A stretch of 17,821 bases of DNA from Thiobacillus sp. (GCA_018780025.1 JADMKH010000058.1:1-17821), one strand, 5' to 3'. Numbered from the stretch's first letter, positions 1-7,999 are shown. Translations and numbers: made by a program. Notes: generated by a model from the letters alone, not told the origin.

Positions 1-1091
1 GACTGGCCGACGTCCATCACCGTGCGCAGCACGCCCATCGATGAGCCGTAGCGGCCGTTGCGGGTGAGGTCGGCGACGAGCGCGGCGGTGGAGGAGGTGA
101 CGGTGGCGAAGCCGAGGCCGAACGCGAGGCTCAGCACCGACAGTCCGATGAAGTTCGGGAAATAGGGCAGCAGCACGACGCTCGCTGCGCCGATCAGCAG
201 GCCGGGCAGGATGACGCGGCGGCGGCCGATGCGGTCGGATACCTTGCCCATGAGCGGCTTGGCGAAGACGATGCTGAGGAGCTGCACGCCGAGGATGACG
301 CCGATTTGCCACGCCGGGATGCCGAGCGAGGCGGCGAACAGGGCGAGGAAGGCTTCGACCGCGCCGAACACCAGATACTGCGCGGCCTCGATCAGGCTCA
401 CCAGCATGATGCCGCGGTCGCGCAGCACGGTGGCGAGGCTGGCCCGGAAGCGGGGTCGTTCGCGCTTGATCGTGGGCGCCGGCGTGTCGTCGCGCTGCGC
501 CAAGACCGCCCAAGGGGCGAGCGTCTGGCGGCGTACCCCTTGTGGGTGCAGCAGCAGGCCGGCTGCCAGCGCCAGCACGCCGCTGATGGCGCAGGCGATA
601 TACACCGCGTCAAAGCTCGCCAGCGAGATCAGGAACCCGCCGAGAAACGGCGCGATGGAGCGCCCGACGAGGGTGACCGAGGAATAGGTGGACAGCTTTG
701 CGGCGCGGTCGGTTGTATAGCGTTCCGCAATCGCCGCGCTCGCCACGGTGCCGAAAATTGCAGTGGCAAAGCCGTGATAAAAACGCACCGCCATCAGTTG
801 CCAGGGTGTTTCGATCAGCAGATACAGAAACGGCGCGGTGGCAAACACGATCAGCGACGCCAGCAACAAGCGCCGCTGGCCCAGATGGTCTGACAATGCA
901 CCCGCTGGGTAGCTGATGAGCACACCAGGAATCGTGGACGCCATGACGATCCAGCCGATTTCAGCCGGACTGGCGTTGAGCGCATGAGCGAACAGCGGCA
1001 GCACCGGCGTTTTCGACAGGGTGGAACTGAATATGGCCAGCCCGCCGATGAGTGCGATCAGGAGGAAGAAGGCACGCTGGTCAGATTTCAT
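1..1091 (-). CDS. MFS transporter (partial, C-terminus cut by window edge)
   Basis: Major facilitator superfamily permease of the inner membrane. The substrate cannot be told from sequence; the drug/sugar-efflux-like subgroup is most likely. I read about 363 codons from an ATG at 1091 without a stop. The first ten residues are short and polar, then hydrophobic helices alternate. The MFS loop 2-3 motif is visible around residues 64-76 (GALSDHLGQRR), and a second copy of the motif lies in the second half (GKVSDRIGRRR), as expected for the duplicated 6+6 helix fold. A charged central loop with QRDDTPAPTIKRERPR lies between the two halves. The C-terminus (roughly the last one or two helices) lies left of the window. 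It is divergent from the Lon-like protease with a 143-bp gap. The central loop contains a 19-bp sequence resembling one in the ybbP start region (see the repeat entries). Confidence 0.9.
   Translation of the reverse strand, partial: MKSDQRAFFLLIALIGGLAIFSSTLSKTPVLPLFAHALNASPAEIGWIVMASTIPGVLISYPAGALSDHLGQRRLLLASLIVFATAPFLYLLIETPWQLMAVRFYHGFATAIFGTVASAAIAERYTTDRAAKLSTYSSVTLVGRSIAPFLGGFLISLASFDAVYIACAISGVLALAAGLLLHPQGVRRQTLAPWAVLAQRDDTPAPTIKRERPRFRASLATVLRDRGIMLVSLIEAAQYLVFGAVEAFLALFAASLGIPAWQIGVILGVQLLSIVFAKPLMGKVSDRIGRRRVILPGLLIGAASVVLLPYFPNFIGLSVLSLAFGLGFATVTSSTAALVADLTRNGRYGSSMGVLRTVMDVGQ
531..549 (+). repeat. Second copy of the GCGTACCC...GGGTGC repeat, in the MFS gene
   Basis: GCGTACCC followed by CTTGT and GGGTGC, differing from the ybbP copy at three positions. 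It falls in the stretch encoding LLLHPQGVRRQ at the end of helix 6 of the MFS transporter, where variation is tolerated. Confidence 0.3.
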
Positions 1092-1234
1092 GAGGCGTTT
1101 TACGCGGTGGCCCGGTCAGTTTTCTGGATTGTAGGGATAAACCGTGTCATGTGCCCTTCGGCGAGTGATGACCTTAAGTTCATAATGGCCATGTGGTCGC
1201 CGTTTGCGATCTTGATTAAACCTGCGCCTAACCT
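1092..1234. promoter_or_regulatory. Divergent intergenic region between MFS gene and Lon-like protease
   Basis: This 143-bp gap must hold the promoters of both divergent genes. The best visible element for the rightward gene is a -10-like CATAAT at 1181-1186. No good -35 sits 16-18 bp upstream of it. No ribosome binding site stands out before the ATG at 1235. I see no operator palindrome. The call is positional rather than motif-based. Confidence 0.3.
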
Positions 1235-3676
1235 ATGCCCATTACCGTCTTGTCGCCCGCCGACCTTCGCCTGACCATTGATCCCGACGCACTGGGATTT
1301 GTCGATACGTCTGAACTCATCGAGGAGCCCTTGCCGTGGATTGGCCAGACGCGCGCAGAAGCCGCCGCGCGTTTTGGTTTGGGAATGGACCAGCCCAATT
1401 ACAACCTGTTCGTGCTGGGCGAAGTGGGCAGTGGCCGCTCCTCGCTGCTCAAGCAGGCGATGCACGAGGTGGCTGCAAGCCGACGGATACCTCCCGATCT
1501 ATGCTATCTGCACAACTTTGATGCGGCGGAGCGCCCGCTGGCGTTGCGCCTGCCGGCGGGCGAGGGACGCTTGCTGCGCCAGTTGCTGGCGCAAGCGGTG
1601 AAAACCCTGCAAGCGGACATTCCGCAATGCCTGGCGGGGCAGGTATACAAAGTCGAAAGCGCGCGCATCGAGAAGGCCTGGAAGGTCGAGGAAACCCAGG
1701 CCTATGCGGCACTGTCGGCATTTGCCGAAGCACGTGGCTTTTCACTGTATCGTGAAGATGGGCGCATGATGTTTACCCTGACCGGCAAGAAGGGCCAGGC
1801 GCTGACCGAAGACGAAGTGCTGGCGTTGCCGAAGGCGCGCCGGCTGGCGATCGAACAGGCTGACCAGGAATTGCGCGCCGAAATAACCCGCTATTTCGAG
1901 CAGACGCAACCGCTTGAGCGCGCGATGAATGAAGCCTTGGCCGTGTTGCGGCGGCGGGTGGTGAAGCCGCTGCTGGAGCGTGAATGGCAGGCCATTCGTG
2001 GCGGGCTGAACAAGCAGATCAAGGACGCTTCCAAGCTCAACGCCTATCTCGATGCGATTGCCCAGGATGTGCTCGACAACCTGGAACTTTTTCATGGCGT
2101 GGGCGAAGACGAAACCCGGCAGGAAGCCTTGCAAAACAGGTTGAAGCGTTACCGCGTCAACCTGGTGGTCGATAACGGCGGGCTCGCCGGGGCGCCGGTG
2201 ATCGTCGAGGACAACCCGCTGTTCCGCGCGTTGTTCGGCAGCATTGAATACCAGTCCGAGAACGACGTGCTGCTAACCGATTTTTCGTGCATCCGCGCGG
2301 GCAGCTTGTTGCAGGCACATGGCGGTTTTCTGATGTTGTATCTGCGCGATGTACTGGCCGACCCGCTGATGTGGGAAAAGCTGAGGCGCTTTCTGCGCAG
2401 CGGTCGGCTGCAGATCGAAGAGCCGGGCGTGTCCTTGACCCCGATTGCGACGGTGTCGCTGGTGCCGGAGGCGGTCGATATTGAGGTCAAGATCGTGCTG
2501 ATCGGCTCGCGCGACCAGTATTACGAATTGCAGGAAGCGGCGCCGGAGTTCACCCGCCATTTCCGCGCCAAGGTGGACTTCGCCGACAGCTTTTCGGCCA
2601 GCGCCGATACCCGTCGCGCCTCGTCAGTTTTTGTCGCCCATGCCTGTCGCCAGTATGGTCTGCCGCATTTCTCGGCCGCAGCGGTGGCGCGACTGCTGGA
2701 GGAGTCGCATCGCGAGGCCGACGACCAGTCGCGCGAGAGCGCGATATTCGCCCGCACCGAAGCGCTGGTGATGGAAAGCGCTGCGGTCTGCCGCGCCCGC
2801 GGGCCGTGTCTGGTCACGGCGTCAGACGTCGAGGCGGCGTTGCAGGCGCACATCGGGCGGCACGATTACCCCGAACAGCGTTTACGCGAATCGATTTTCG
2901 AGGGCGATGTGTTGATCGACCTGCATGGCGACCGGGTGGGCCAGCTCAATGGCCTCACCCATATTGATCTGGGGGATCACCGGTTCGGGCTGCCGGTGCG
3001 GCTTTCCGCGCGCACCTACGCAGGCGAGGAGGGCCTGCTCAACATCGAACGCGAGGTGGAGCTGTCCGGCCCGATCCACGACAAGGGCGTCTTCATTCTG
3101 CAGGGCTATCTGGCCGGGCTGTTCGCCCACCTCGCGCCGCTTTCGCTCAACGCCTCCATCGTCTTCGAGCAGCAATATCATGGCGTGGAGGGCGATTCCG
3201 CGTCCTGCGCCGAACTCTATGCGCTGCTGTCGTCGCTGTCGGGATTGCCGATTCGGCAAGGCATCGCTATTACGGGTGCGGTCAACCTGCACGGCGAGGT
3301 GCTGCCGGTGGGCGGGGTCAACGAGAAGATCGAAGGCTATTTCCGCGTGTGCGAGGCGGCGGGCCTGGATGGGCGCCAGGGCGTGCTCATTCCCGCCCGC
3401 AACCGGCGTCATCTGATGCTGGAACCACGCGTGGTCGACGCGGTTGCCCGGGGACGTTTCCACATTCACACGGCGGACACTGTCAGCGAAGGGATCGCGT
3501 TGCTGACGGGCGTTCCGGTGGGGGAACTGACTGCGGGAGGCCATTACCCTCACACCAGCGTGCTGGGGCACGCACAGGAAGCGTTGCTGGCGTTTCGCCG
3601 CGCTTGCCAGATGCAGGAGCACCCCAGAAATACGCGCCGCCCTTTTCGCGGGGTCGATCGCTCCAGGCCGCGTTAA
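1235..3676 (+). CDS. Lon-like ATP-dependent protease (AAA_32 / Lon C-terminal type, LonB/YcbZ-related)
   Basis: Predicted cytoplasmic ATP-driven serine protease, 813 aa, the usual size of this family. The N-terminus has the family signature with IGQTRAEAAARFGLG at 36-50, followed by a Walker A variant GEVGSGRS at 62-69 with Arg in place of the usual Lys, which is normal for AAA_32 proteins. A long helical, charged region (about 130-310) follows. A sensor/Walker B-like stretch with GGFLMLYLRDVL comes next, and then the Lon protease domain. The catalytic dyad is Ser655 in GDSAS and Lys698 in NEKIEG. The 43-residue spacing equals that of archaeal LonB. The start is the first ATG after an in-frame stop at 1217, so it cannot be longer, although no clear Shine-Dalgarno is seen. 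It differs from classical Lon in lacking the LAN substrate-binding domain. Its substrates are unknown. Confidence 0.93.
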   Translation: MPITVLSPADLRLTIDPDALGFVDTSELIEEPLPWIGQTRAEAAARFGLGMDQPNYNLFVLGEVGSGRSSLLKQAMHEVAASRRIPPDLCYLHNFDAAERPLALRLPAGEGRLLRQLLAQAVKTLQADIPQCLAGQVYKVESARIEKAWKVEETQAYAALSAFAEARGFSLYREDGRMMFTLTGKKGQALTEDEVLALPKARRLAIEQADQELRAEITRYFEQTQPLERAMNEALAVLRRRVVKPLLEREWQAIRGGLNKQIKDASKLNAYLDAIAQDVLDNLELFHGVGEDETRQEALQNRLKRYRVNLVVDNGGLAGAPVIVEDNPLFRALFGSIEYQSENDVLLTDFSCIRAGSLLQAHGGFLMLYLRDVLADPLMWEKLRRFLRSGRLQIEEPGVSLTPIATVSLVPEAVDIEVKIVLIGSRDQYYELQEAAPEFTRHFRAKVDFADSFSASADTRRASSVFVAHACRQYGLPHFSAAAVARLLEESHREADDQSRESAIFARTEALVMESAAVCRARGPCLVTASDVEAALQAHIGRHDYPEQRLRESIFEGDVLIDLHGDRVGQLNGLTHIDLGDHRFGLPVRLSARTYAGEEGLLNIEREVELSGPIHDKGVFILQGYLAGLFAHLAPLSLNASIVFEQQYHGVEGDSASCAELYALLSSLSGLPIRQGIAITGAVNLHGEVLPVGGVNEKIEGYFRVCEAAGLDGRQGVLIPARNRRHLMLEPRVVDAVARGRFHIHTADTVSEGIALLTGVPVGELTAGGHYPHTSVLGHAQEALLAFRRACQMQEHPRNTRRPFRGVDRSRPR

Positions 3677-3757
3677 TGCGGTTGATCAGGTTGCCGTGCA
3701 CACCACTGGGCGTGAACTATAGTGAGATGAGTTAATTCACCTTGGAAGGAGCCGATC

Positions 3758-4240
3758 ATGAACGCAATGCATCGCATGGAACGTTTTCTGGACCAGCATA
3801 TGATTCCGTTTGATATCGTGGCGCACCCGCATACCCAGACCAGCGCCGCCACTGCGCGCGCAGCCAGGGTCACGCCCGATCGCGTGGCCAAGGGCGTGCT
3901 GCTCAATGGCGTAGGTTGCCAGATGGTGGCGATGATCCCGGCCGATCAGGAAATCCATCTCGGTCGACTTGGGCTGGATCATGACATGGAGTTCAGTCTG
4001 GCCGACGAGACCAGCGTGAGCAGCCTGTTCAAGGAGTGTTCACCGGGCGTGGTGCCGGGCTTGCCGAATGCCTGGGGTGTGGAGATGGTGTGGGATGACG
4101 CCCTGATGGCGAAGCCGGACATTTATCTGGAGGCAGGAGATCACGAGCGCTTGCTGCATATAGAAACCCGTTATTTGCGAGAGGCGTTTGGCGACGCACC
4201 GCACTGCCGGTTTTCACAGCCGCGCAGCCATCATGGCTGA
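3758..4240 (+). CDS. YbaK/EbsC-family aminoacyl-tRNA deacylase
   Basis: 160-aa single-domain protein of the YbaK/ProX editing family, whose members hydrolyse mischarged tRNAs in trans (for example Cys-tRNA(Pro) or Ala-tRNA(Pro)) in the cytoplasm. Visible family marks are the AKGVLLN block with the conserved lysine at position 45, the middle beta strand block with MVAMIPADQEIHLGRL, and the glycine-proline loop SPGVVPGLPNAWG near 95-107. Length fits the family. A good ribosome binding site (GGAAGGA, 3745-3751) supports the ATG at 3758, although Met4 is a nearby alternative. It stands 81 bp after the Lon-like gene in the same direction and could share its transcript. Which tRNA it edits cannot be decided from sequence. 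Confidence 0.88.
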   Translation: MNAMHRMERFLDQHMIPFDIVAHPHTQTSAATARAARVTPDRVAKGVLLNGVGCQMVAMIPADQEIHLGRLGLDHDMEFSLADETSVSSLFKECSPGVVPGLPNAWGVEMVWDDALMAKPDIYLEAGDHERLLHIETRYLREAFGDAPHCRFSQPRSHHG

Positions 4241-4339
4241 ATCCTGACTATCGCGCATTGGCTTGGGCGCCACTCCGCGGGTGATGCCGTGACTTCCCTT
4301 GCACGTGTGACTTGATTTAGGCTTGGATGCCTGGGCGCG

Positions 4340-4924
4340 TTGCGCCGAACGATTCATCCTCAGATCGGTCCACCTGCTGTGAATTCAGATCATCCCAATT
4401 CTTCGGAAAACCCGCATCGACTCCTTGGTCGCGGCATGGCTTGGATTGCCAGCCTGCTGATACTCGGAATGTTCTATTTTTATTTCGAGAACAGTCTGCA
4501 GGCACGCAACAACCCTAACCGGCAATTACAGATTGCGCCCGGCGCGGATCTGGTACTGAAACGCAGCGGCGACGGGCACTATATTTTCCCCGGCACGATC
4601 AATGGGCAACCCGTTACCTTTCTGCTTGATACGGGCGCAACCCTGGTGTCGGTGCCGGCGGGATTGGCGGGAAAGTTGGGTTTGAAGGCCGGCGCATATC
4701 AACAATCGATCACCGCTAACGGAACGGTTGCCACGCGGGCTACCCGATTGGATGCGTTGGCGTTCGGCCCGTTTGCGTTGGGCGATGTGCCAGCCAGCAT
4801 CAATCCTGGCATGGCGGGCGAACAGATTTTGCTGGGAATGAGCGTGCTGAAACATATTGAATTTACGCAGCGTGGCGACACATTGATACTGCGTGCGCTG
4901 AAGCCGGATGGGAAAACGCTTTGA
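4340..4924 (+). CDS. Membrane-anchored retropepsin-like aspartic protease (TIGR02281 / clan AA type)
   Basis: Predicted periplasm-facing aspartic protease, 194 aa from a TTG at 4340. Residues ~34-51 (AWIASLLILGMFYFYFEN) form one transmembrane anchor. The soluble domain that follows carries the catalytic loop FLLDTGAT with Asp97, a beta-rich core, and the C-terminal ILLGMSVL block. These are the two hallmarks of single-domain retropepsin-like proteins that act as dimers. Proteins of this type usually have GRGM just before the anchor, as here (GRGMAW). The start is uncertain: TTG 4340, GTG 4379 and ATG 4436 are all in frame, and none has a strong Shine-Dalgarno. The ATG at 4436 would still leave the anchor intact. 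Its stop codon overlaps the -35 box of the next gene. Substrate unknown. Confidence 0.85.
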   Translation: MRRTIHPQIGPPAVNSDHPNSSENPHRLLGRGMAWIASLLILGMFYFYFENSLQARNNPNRQLQIAPGADLVLKRSGDGHYIFPGTINGQPVTFLLDTGATLVSVPAGLAGKLGLKAGAYQQSITANGTVATRATRLDALAFGPFALGDVPASINPGMAGEQILLGMSVLKHIEFTQRGDTLILRALKPDGKTL

Positions 4925-4950
4925 CATCCGAAAATTCTGTGTTATCTATA
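4921..4950 (+). promoter_or_regulatory. Putative sigma-70 promoter of the cold-shock gene
   Basis: A perfect -35 hexamer TTGACA lies at 4921-4926 and overlaps the TGA stop (4922-4924) of the preceding protease gene. Downstream, at 16-18 bp, is a TA-rich -10 region (TATCTA at 4943-4948 or TCTATA at 4945-4950); neither matches the consensus at more than three positions. Transcription from here would give a leader of roughly 105-110 nt before the cold-shock ATG at 5064, which fits the long leaders typical of csp genes. Confidence 0.5.
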
Positions 4951-5022
4951 CGCCATCTGTTGGATTCAAGCTTTAAATTGCACTACCTCTGGTAAGCCTT
5001 TTTCCTTGAAATTCGATTGATA

Positions 5023-5043
5023 GAGCATGTCGCTCAATTTTTT
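5023..5043 (+). promoter_or_regulatory. Leader hairpin with U-run before cold-shock gene (possible attenuator or thermosensitive fold)
   Basis: GAGC (5023-5026) pairs with GCTC (5032-5035) across a five-base loop and is followed by AA and six Ts (5038-5043), directly before the ribosome binding site (AGGAAA near 5052). It has the shape of a weak terminator but the stem is only 4 bp, so termination would be inefficient. In csp leaders such folds usually work through temperature-dependent RNA structure. This is inference from position and shape only. Confidence 0.28.
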
Positions 5044-5063
5044 AGATAGATAGGAAAAGCAAG

Positions 5064-5270
5064 ATGGAAACGGGTATTGTAAAGTGGTTTAACGATGCAA
5101 AAGGTTTTGGTTTCATCACCCCGGATAATGGCGGCGAAGACCTCTTTGCACATTTCTCCGCAATCAACTCCAGCGGCTTCAAGTCCCTGCAGGAAAACCA
5201 GAAAGTCAGCTTTGAAGTGACCACTGGCCCCAAGGGCAAGCAAGCATCAAACATCCAAATCGTTTCGTAA
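5064..5270 (+). CDS. Cold-shock protein, CspA family
   Basis: 68-aa single cold-shock domain, the normal length for CspA-type RNA chaperones that bind single-stranded nucleic acid and melt RNA secondary structure. Both RNA-binding motifs are intact: RNP1 with KGFGFI at 13-18 and RNP2 as DLFAHF at 26-31. The conserved aromatic patch (Trp8, Phe9, Phe15, Phe17, Phe28, Phe31) is present. An AGGAAA ribosome binding site precedes the ATG. It is a single-gene transcription unit: its own TTGACA promoter upstream, a ~105-nt AT-rich leader and a strong intrinsic terminator 20 bp after the stop. The specific paralogue name (cspA, cspD and so on) cannot be assigned. Whether it is cold-induced is not shown by sequence. 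Confidence 0.97.
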   Translation: METGIVKWFNDAKGFGFITPDNGGEDLFAHFSAINSSGFKSLQENQKVSFEVTTGPKGKQASNIQIVS

Positions 5271-5286
5271 TTTAAAACGGTCTGGA

Positions 5287-5317
5287 GAAAAAACCCCGGT
5301 TCGCCGGGGTTTTTTTA
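5287..5317 (+). terminator. Rho-independent terminator of the cold-shock gene
   Basis: CCCCGG (5294-5299) pairs with CCGGGG (5304-5309) around a TTCG tetraloop. The stem is extended by A-T pairs from the flanking A-run and a T-run of seven (5310-5316). The A-tract upstream means the element could also terminate weakly in the opposite direction. It lies 17-20 bp after the csp stop codon. Confidence 0.92.
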
Positions 5318-5366
5318 TTGGTGCCATTCAGGAATTGATGCCCTCCGGGTATGCATGGAGTTCACC

Positions 5367-5909
5367 ATGGCGCTTAAAGCCACAATCTATAAAGCTGAAC
5401 TGCAAATCGTCGATATGGACCGGAATTATTATGCCGATCACGCGCCGACGATCGCACGCCACCCTTCCGAAACCGACGAGCGCATGATGGCGCGGGTGTT
5501 GGCCTACGCGCTCAACGCGCAAGAAGGCATTGCGTTCACCAAGGGGCTGTTCGATGTTGACGAGCCAGAGGTGTGGGTTAAAAGCCTGACAGACGAGATC
5601 ACGTTGTGGATCGACCTGGGACAACCCGACGAAGCGCGCATCCGTCGTGCCTGCAGCCGTGCCAAACAGGTGATTGTGCTGTGTTACACCAGCAGCTGCG
5701 AAATCTGGTGGAAACAAATCGCCAGCAAGCTGACACGCCTGACCAATTTGGCGGTATTGCAACTTCCCACTGAAACCAGCCAGGCGCTTGCCGCATTGGC
5801 CGAGCGCAGCATGCGCCTGCAATGCATGGTGCAGGACGGTGAAATCTGGATCAACAGCGACAAGGCGAGTGTGCCGGTCAAACTGATTCCGCTTCAGCCG
5901 GCAGCCTGA
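5367..5909 (+). CDS. yaeQ: YaeQ family protein
   Basis: 180-aa conserved protein of the YaeQ family, which has a PD-(D/E)XK nuclease-like fold; its cellular role is not firmly established (it was once linked to suppression of RfaH loss). The opening MALKATIYKAEL and the block ARHPSETDERMMAR are characteristic. Further family features are DDEP-like VDEPEVW, LWIDLGQPDEARIRRACS, and the C-terminal LQCMVQDGEIWI. I chose the ATG at 5367 rather than the in-frame ATG at 5355, because the family begins MALKATIYKA and GGAG at 5357-5360 sits at proper distance as ribosome binding site. It converges with the methyltransferase gene with only 13 bp between stops, with no visible terminator. Confidence 0.93.
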   Translation: MALKATIYKAELQIVDMDRNYYADHAPTIARHPSETDERMMARVLAYALNAQEGIAFTKGLFDVDEPEVWVKSLTDEITLWIDLGQPDEARIRRACSRAKQVIVLCYTSSCEIWWKQIASKLTRLTNLAVLQLPTETSQALAALAERSMRLQCMVQDGEIWINSDKASVPVKLIPLQPAA

Positions 5910-5922
5910 GCCGTTCCGGCGC

Positions 5923-6801
5923 TTATTGCGGGCCGAGAAAACGTGCTTCGAGTTCCTGCAGATTGAGTTCCTGCAAAATCTGCTGCAGCCGTTCACGTGC
6001 ATTGTTGCGGGGTGAGCCGGTCTGGGTGGCAATGATGAGCTCGTTCTTCATCGAGTGTTCCCAGCCCACCAGTTCGGTGACGGTAACCTGGTAGCCGTGT
6101 GATTCCAGTTGCAGGCAGCGCAACACGTTGGTGAGCTGGCTGCCGAATTCACGGGTATGGATGGGGTGACGCCAGATTTCGGACAAGGGGGTTTTGCCGA
6201 AGGATTCGTTTTTATGTTTGCGCAGCACGGCCGCGACCTCGGCCTGGCAGCAGGGCACCAGCACGATGTGGCGGGCCTGTTTGGCGAGCGCAAAGCGGAT
6301 CGCATCGTCGGTTGCGGTGTTGCAGGCGTGCAGCGCGGTGACGATATCGATGCGCGCGGGCAGGGTGGCCGTGGTGATCGATTCCGCCACCGTCTTGTTC
6401 AAAAACGACATGCGCGTAAAACCTAGCCTCGCGGCCAGCTCGCGCGACTTTTCCACCAGCGCGTCGCGGGTTTCGATGCCGTAGATGTGGGCGCCGGGGC
6501 GGTCTTTCAGAAACAGGTCGTACAGGATGAAACCCAGATACGACTTGCCTGCGCCATGGTCGGCAAGCAGAAGCGTGTCCTGTCGGCCCAGCACTTCGTC
6601 GAGCAGCGGTTCGATGAACTGGCACAGGTGTGCAACCTGCTTGAGCTTGCGGCGGCTGTCCTGGTTGAGCTTGCCGTCGCGTGTCAGGATATGCAGTTCC
6701 TTCAGCAACTCGATCGACTGGCCGGGGCGCAACACATCGGCCAGCGGATCGACGTAGGCGGCCTTGGGTGCAGGCGTGGCGGAGGGTGTGGGGCGTTTCA
6801 T
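5923..6801 (-). CDS. Class I SAM-dependent methyltransferase (Methyltransf_32-like)
   Basis: 292-aa soluble protein. The SAM-binding motif I is LLADHGAGKSYLG (Asp81, Gly83, Gly85), followed by an acidic residue at the end of strand 2 (GIETRD, Glu110) and a motif IV-type block TALHACNTATDDA near 155-167. PCCQ at 183-186 follows. This order is typical of Methyltransf_32 proteins. The substrate is unknown; relatives act on RNA, protein or small molecules and no specificity motif is recognisable. The frame opens at a TTG (6840), but I prefer ATG 6801 because the extra 13 residues look non-conserved and neither start has a good ribosome binding site. It is divergent from trhO and shares a short promoter region with it. 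Confidence 0.85.
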   Translation of the reverse strand: MKRPTPSATPAPKAAYVDPLADVLRPGQSIELLKELHILTRDGKLNQDSRRKLKQVAHLCQFIEPLLDEVLGRQDTLLLADHGAGKSYLGFILYDLFLKDRPGAHIYGIETRDALVEKSRELAARLGFTRMSFLNKTVAESITTATLPARIDIVTALHACNTATDDAIRFALAKQARHIVLVPCCQAEVAAVLRKHKNESFGKTPLSEIWRHPIHTREFGSQLTNVLRCLQLESHGYQVTVTELVGWEHSMKNELIIATQTGSPRNNARERLQQILQELNLQELEARFLGPQ

Positions 6802-6868
6802 GGTCGGGAAATGTGCGGAGGGAAGCCCGAAGGGTATCAAAAACCCCCGGCAAGGCAGAACCGCTTCG

Positions 6869-6891
6869 TATAATGCCGGCTTGCTGAAAGG
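6869..6891 (+). promoter_or_regulatory. Promoter -10 box and ribosome binding site for trhO
   Basis: A perfect TATAAT lies at 6869-6874, giving a predicted start about 6881 and a ~19-nt leader. A purine stretch AAAGGG (6887-6892) serves as ribosome binding site for the GTG at 6900. I find no recognisable -35 hexamer 16-18 bp upstream, so the promoter may need an activator or be weak. Confidence 0.45.
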
Positions 6892-6899
6892 GTTTTACC

Positions 6900-7646
6900 G
6901 TGTCCGTCGTCAATATTTCCTGCTATAAATTCGTCAGCCTTGCCGACCGCGAGGCGCTCAGGGCCGACCTGAGCGCACGCTGCCTGGAACTGAATCTGAA
7001 GGGCACCGTCCTGCTCGCACCGGAGGGCATCAACGTCTTCCTGGCCGGTTCGCGCGAGGCGGTCGACGCCATCGTTGCGTATCTGCGGGCCGACCCGCGC
7101 TTTGCAGACCTTGCACCCAAGGAAAGTCTCTCTGCCGAGCCGCCATTCAAGCGAATGCGGGTGCGGCTGAAAAAAGAAATCATCACCATGAAGCACCCGC
7201 TGATCCGCCCGGAAGCGGGACGCGCGCCCTCCGTGGCCGCCGCTACGCTAAAAAAATGGCTGGATCGCGGAACCGACGACGCAGGCCGCCCGGTGGTCAT
7301 GCTCGATACCCGCAACGACTACGAAGTCGCGGCCGGCACTTTCGAGAACGCAGTCGAGTACAACATCGGCGTGTTCAGCGAATTCCCGCCGCAGCTGGAC
7401 AAACACCGCGACGACTACGTCGGCAAAACCGTGGTGTCGTTCTGCACCGGTGGCATCCGCTGCGAAAAAGCCGCCATTCATATGAGGGCAATCGGCATCG
7501 AACACGTGTATCAGCTCGAAGGCGGCATCCTCAAATATTTTGAAGAGACGGGCGGCGCGCACTACCGGGGCGATTGCTTCGTGTTCGACGAGCGCGAGGC
7601 GGTGAGCGCTGACCTCCATCCAAAATCAGGGCGGGTACATCGCTAA
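6900..7646 (+). CDS. trhO: tRNA uridine(34) hydroxylase TrhO (YceA, rhodanese-related)
   Basis: 248-aa cytoplasmic enzyme that uses oxygen to hydroxylate uridine 34 of certain tRNAs to 5-hydroxyuridine, the first step to cmo5U/mcmo5U. The N-terminal acylphosphatase-like domain has the conserved LKGTVLLAPEGIN and FLAGS blocks. The C-terminal rhodanese domain has VVMLDTRNDYEV and the catalytic loop SFCTGGIRCEKA with active-site Cys182 and second Cys188. RLKKEIITMK at the domain junction is also typical. The size is shorter than the E. coli enzyme because the long C-terminal tail is absent, as in many betaproteobacterial versions. The start is GTG 6900, with AAAGGG upstream. It converges with the YkgJ-like gene. 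Confidence 0.95.
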   Translation: MSVVNISCYKFVSLADREALRADLSARCLELNLKGTVLLAPEGINVFLAGSREAVDAIVAYLRADPRFADLAPKESLSAEPPFKRMRVRLKKEIITMKHPLIRPEAGRAPSVAAATLKKWLDRGTDDAGRPVVMLDTRNDYEVAAGTFENAVEYNIGVFSEFPPQLDKHRDDYVGKTVVSFCTGGIRCEKAAIHMRAIGIEHVYQLEGGILKYFEETGGAHYRGDCFVFDEREAVSADLHPKSGRVHR

Positions 7647-7699
7647 GAAGCGGAAGCCGCACCGGAAGCATTTGTCCCCTCCCCGCGAAGCTTGTCTGG

Positions 7700-7999
7700 T
7701 CATTCAATCTGCAAATTGGCGGCGCGCTCGGCCATGCACTCGTATTCGCCCATCTTGAATTCACGACACACCCAGGGTCGATTGTCGTAAATCGTGCATT
7801 TCAGGGTGTTTCGGTCCAGCGCTGCACACCAGCCATCTTGCAGCCGTGCCATCGTCTGGCTGCCCCATTTGTCGATCTCGATAAAATGCCGGGGCACACC
7901 TGTATCGCTAATGAGCATGACTTCCAGCCGGCAACAGCAGGCTTTGCAATTCGAACAACTGACCTCAGTGTCCGGTGAGCGGGGCGTTTCGCTTGTCAT
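7700..7999 (-). CDS. YkgJ-family cysteine-rich (CxxCxxCC) protein
   Basis: 99-aa small soluble protein of the YkgJ type, a family thought to bind zinc or an iron-sulfur cluster; molecular role unknown. The N-terminal metal-binding motif is SCSNCKACCC (Cys15, 18, 21, 22, with an extra Cys23). Three more conserved cysteines follow: Cys58 in GWCAAL, Cys68 in KCTIYDNRPWVC and Cys78, then GEYEC. The RPWVCREF block is the family hallmark. The reading frame stays open far upstream through the ybbP gene, so the start must be internal: the ATG at 7999 is the first Met before the motif and gives the family's length. No clear ribosome binding site is seen. It lies 35 bp downstream of ybbP on the same strand and could be co-transcribed with it. 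Confidence 0.85.
   Translation of the reverse strand: MTSETPRSPDTEVSCSNCKACCCRLEVMLISDTGVPRHFIEIDKWGSQTMARLQDGWCAALDRNTLKCTIYDNRPWVCREFKMGEYECMAERAANLQIE

Noticed and set aside
3691..3723. TTGCCG with TATAGT as promoter of the tRNA deacylase gene
   Set aside because: Spacing of 21 bp is too long, and the alternative -10 at 18 bp is a poor match.
6535..6561. GAGKS in the methyltransferase read as a nucleotide-binding P-loop
   Set aside because: Context (LLADHGAGKSYLG, later Glu110, LHAC and PCCQ) is that of SAM-binding motif I of Methyltransf_32 proteins, not Walker A; no Walker B follows.
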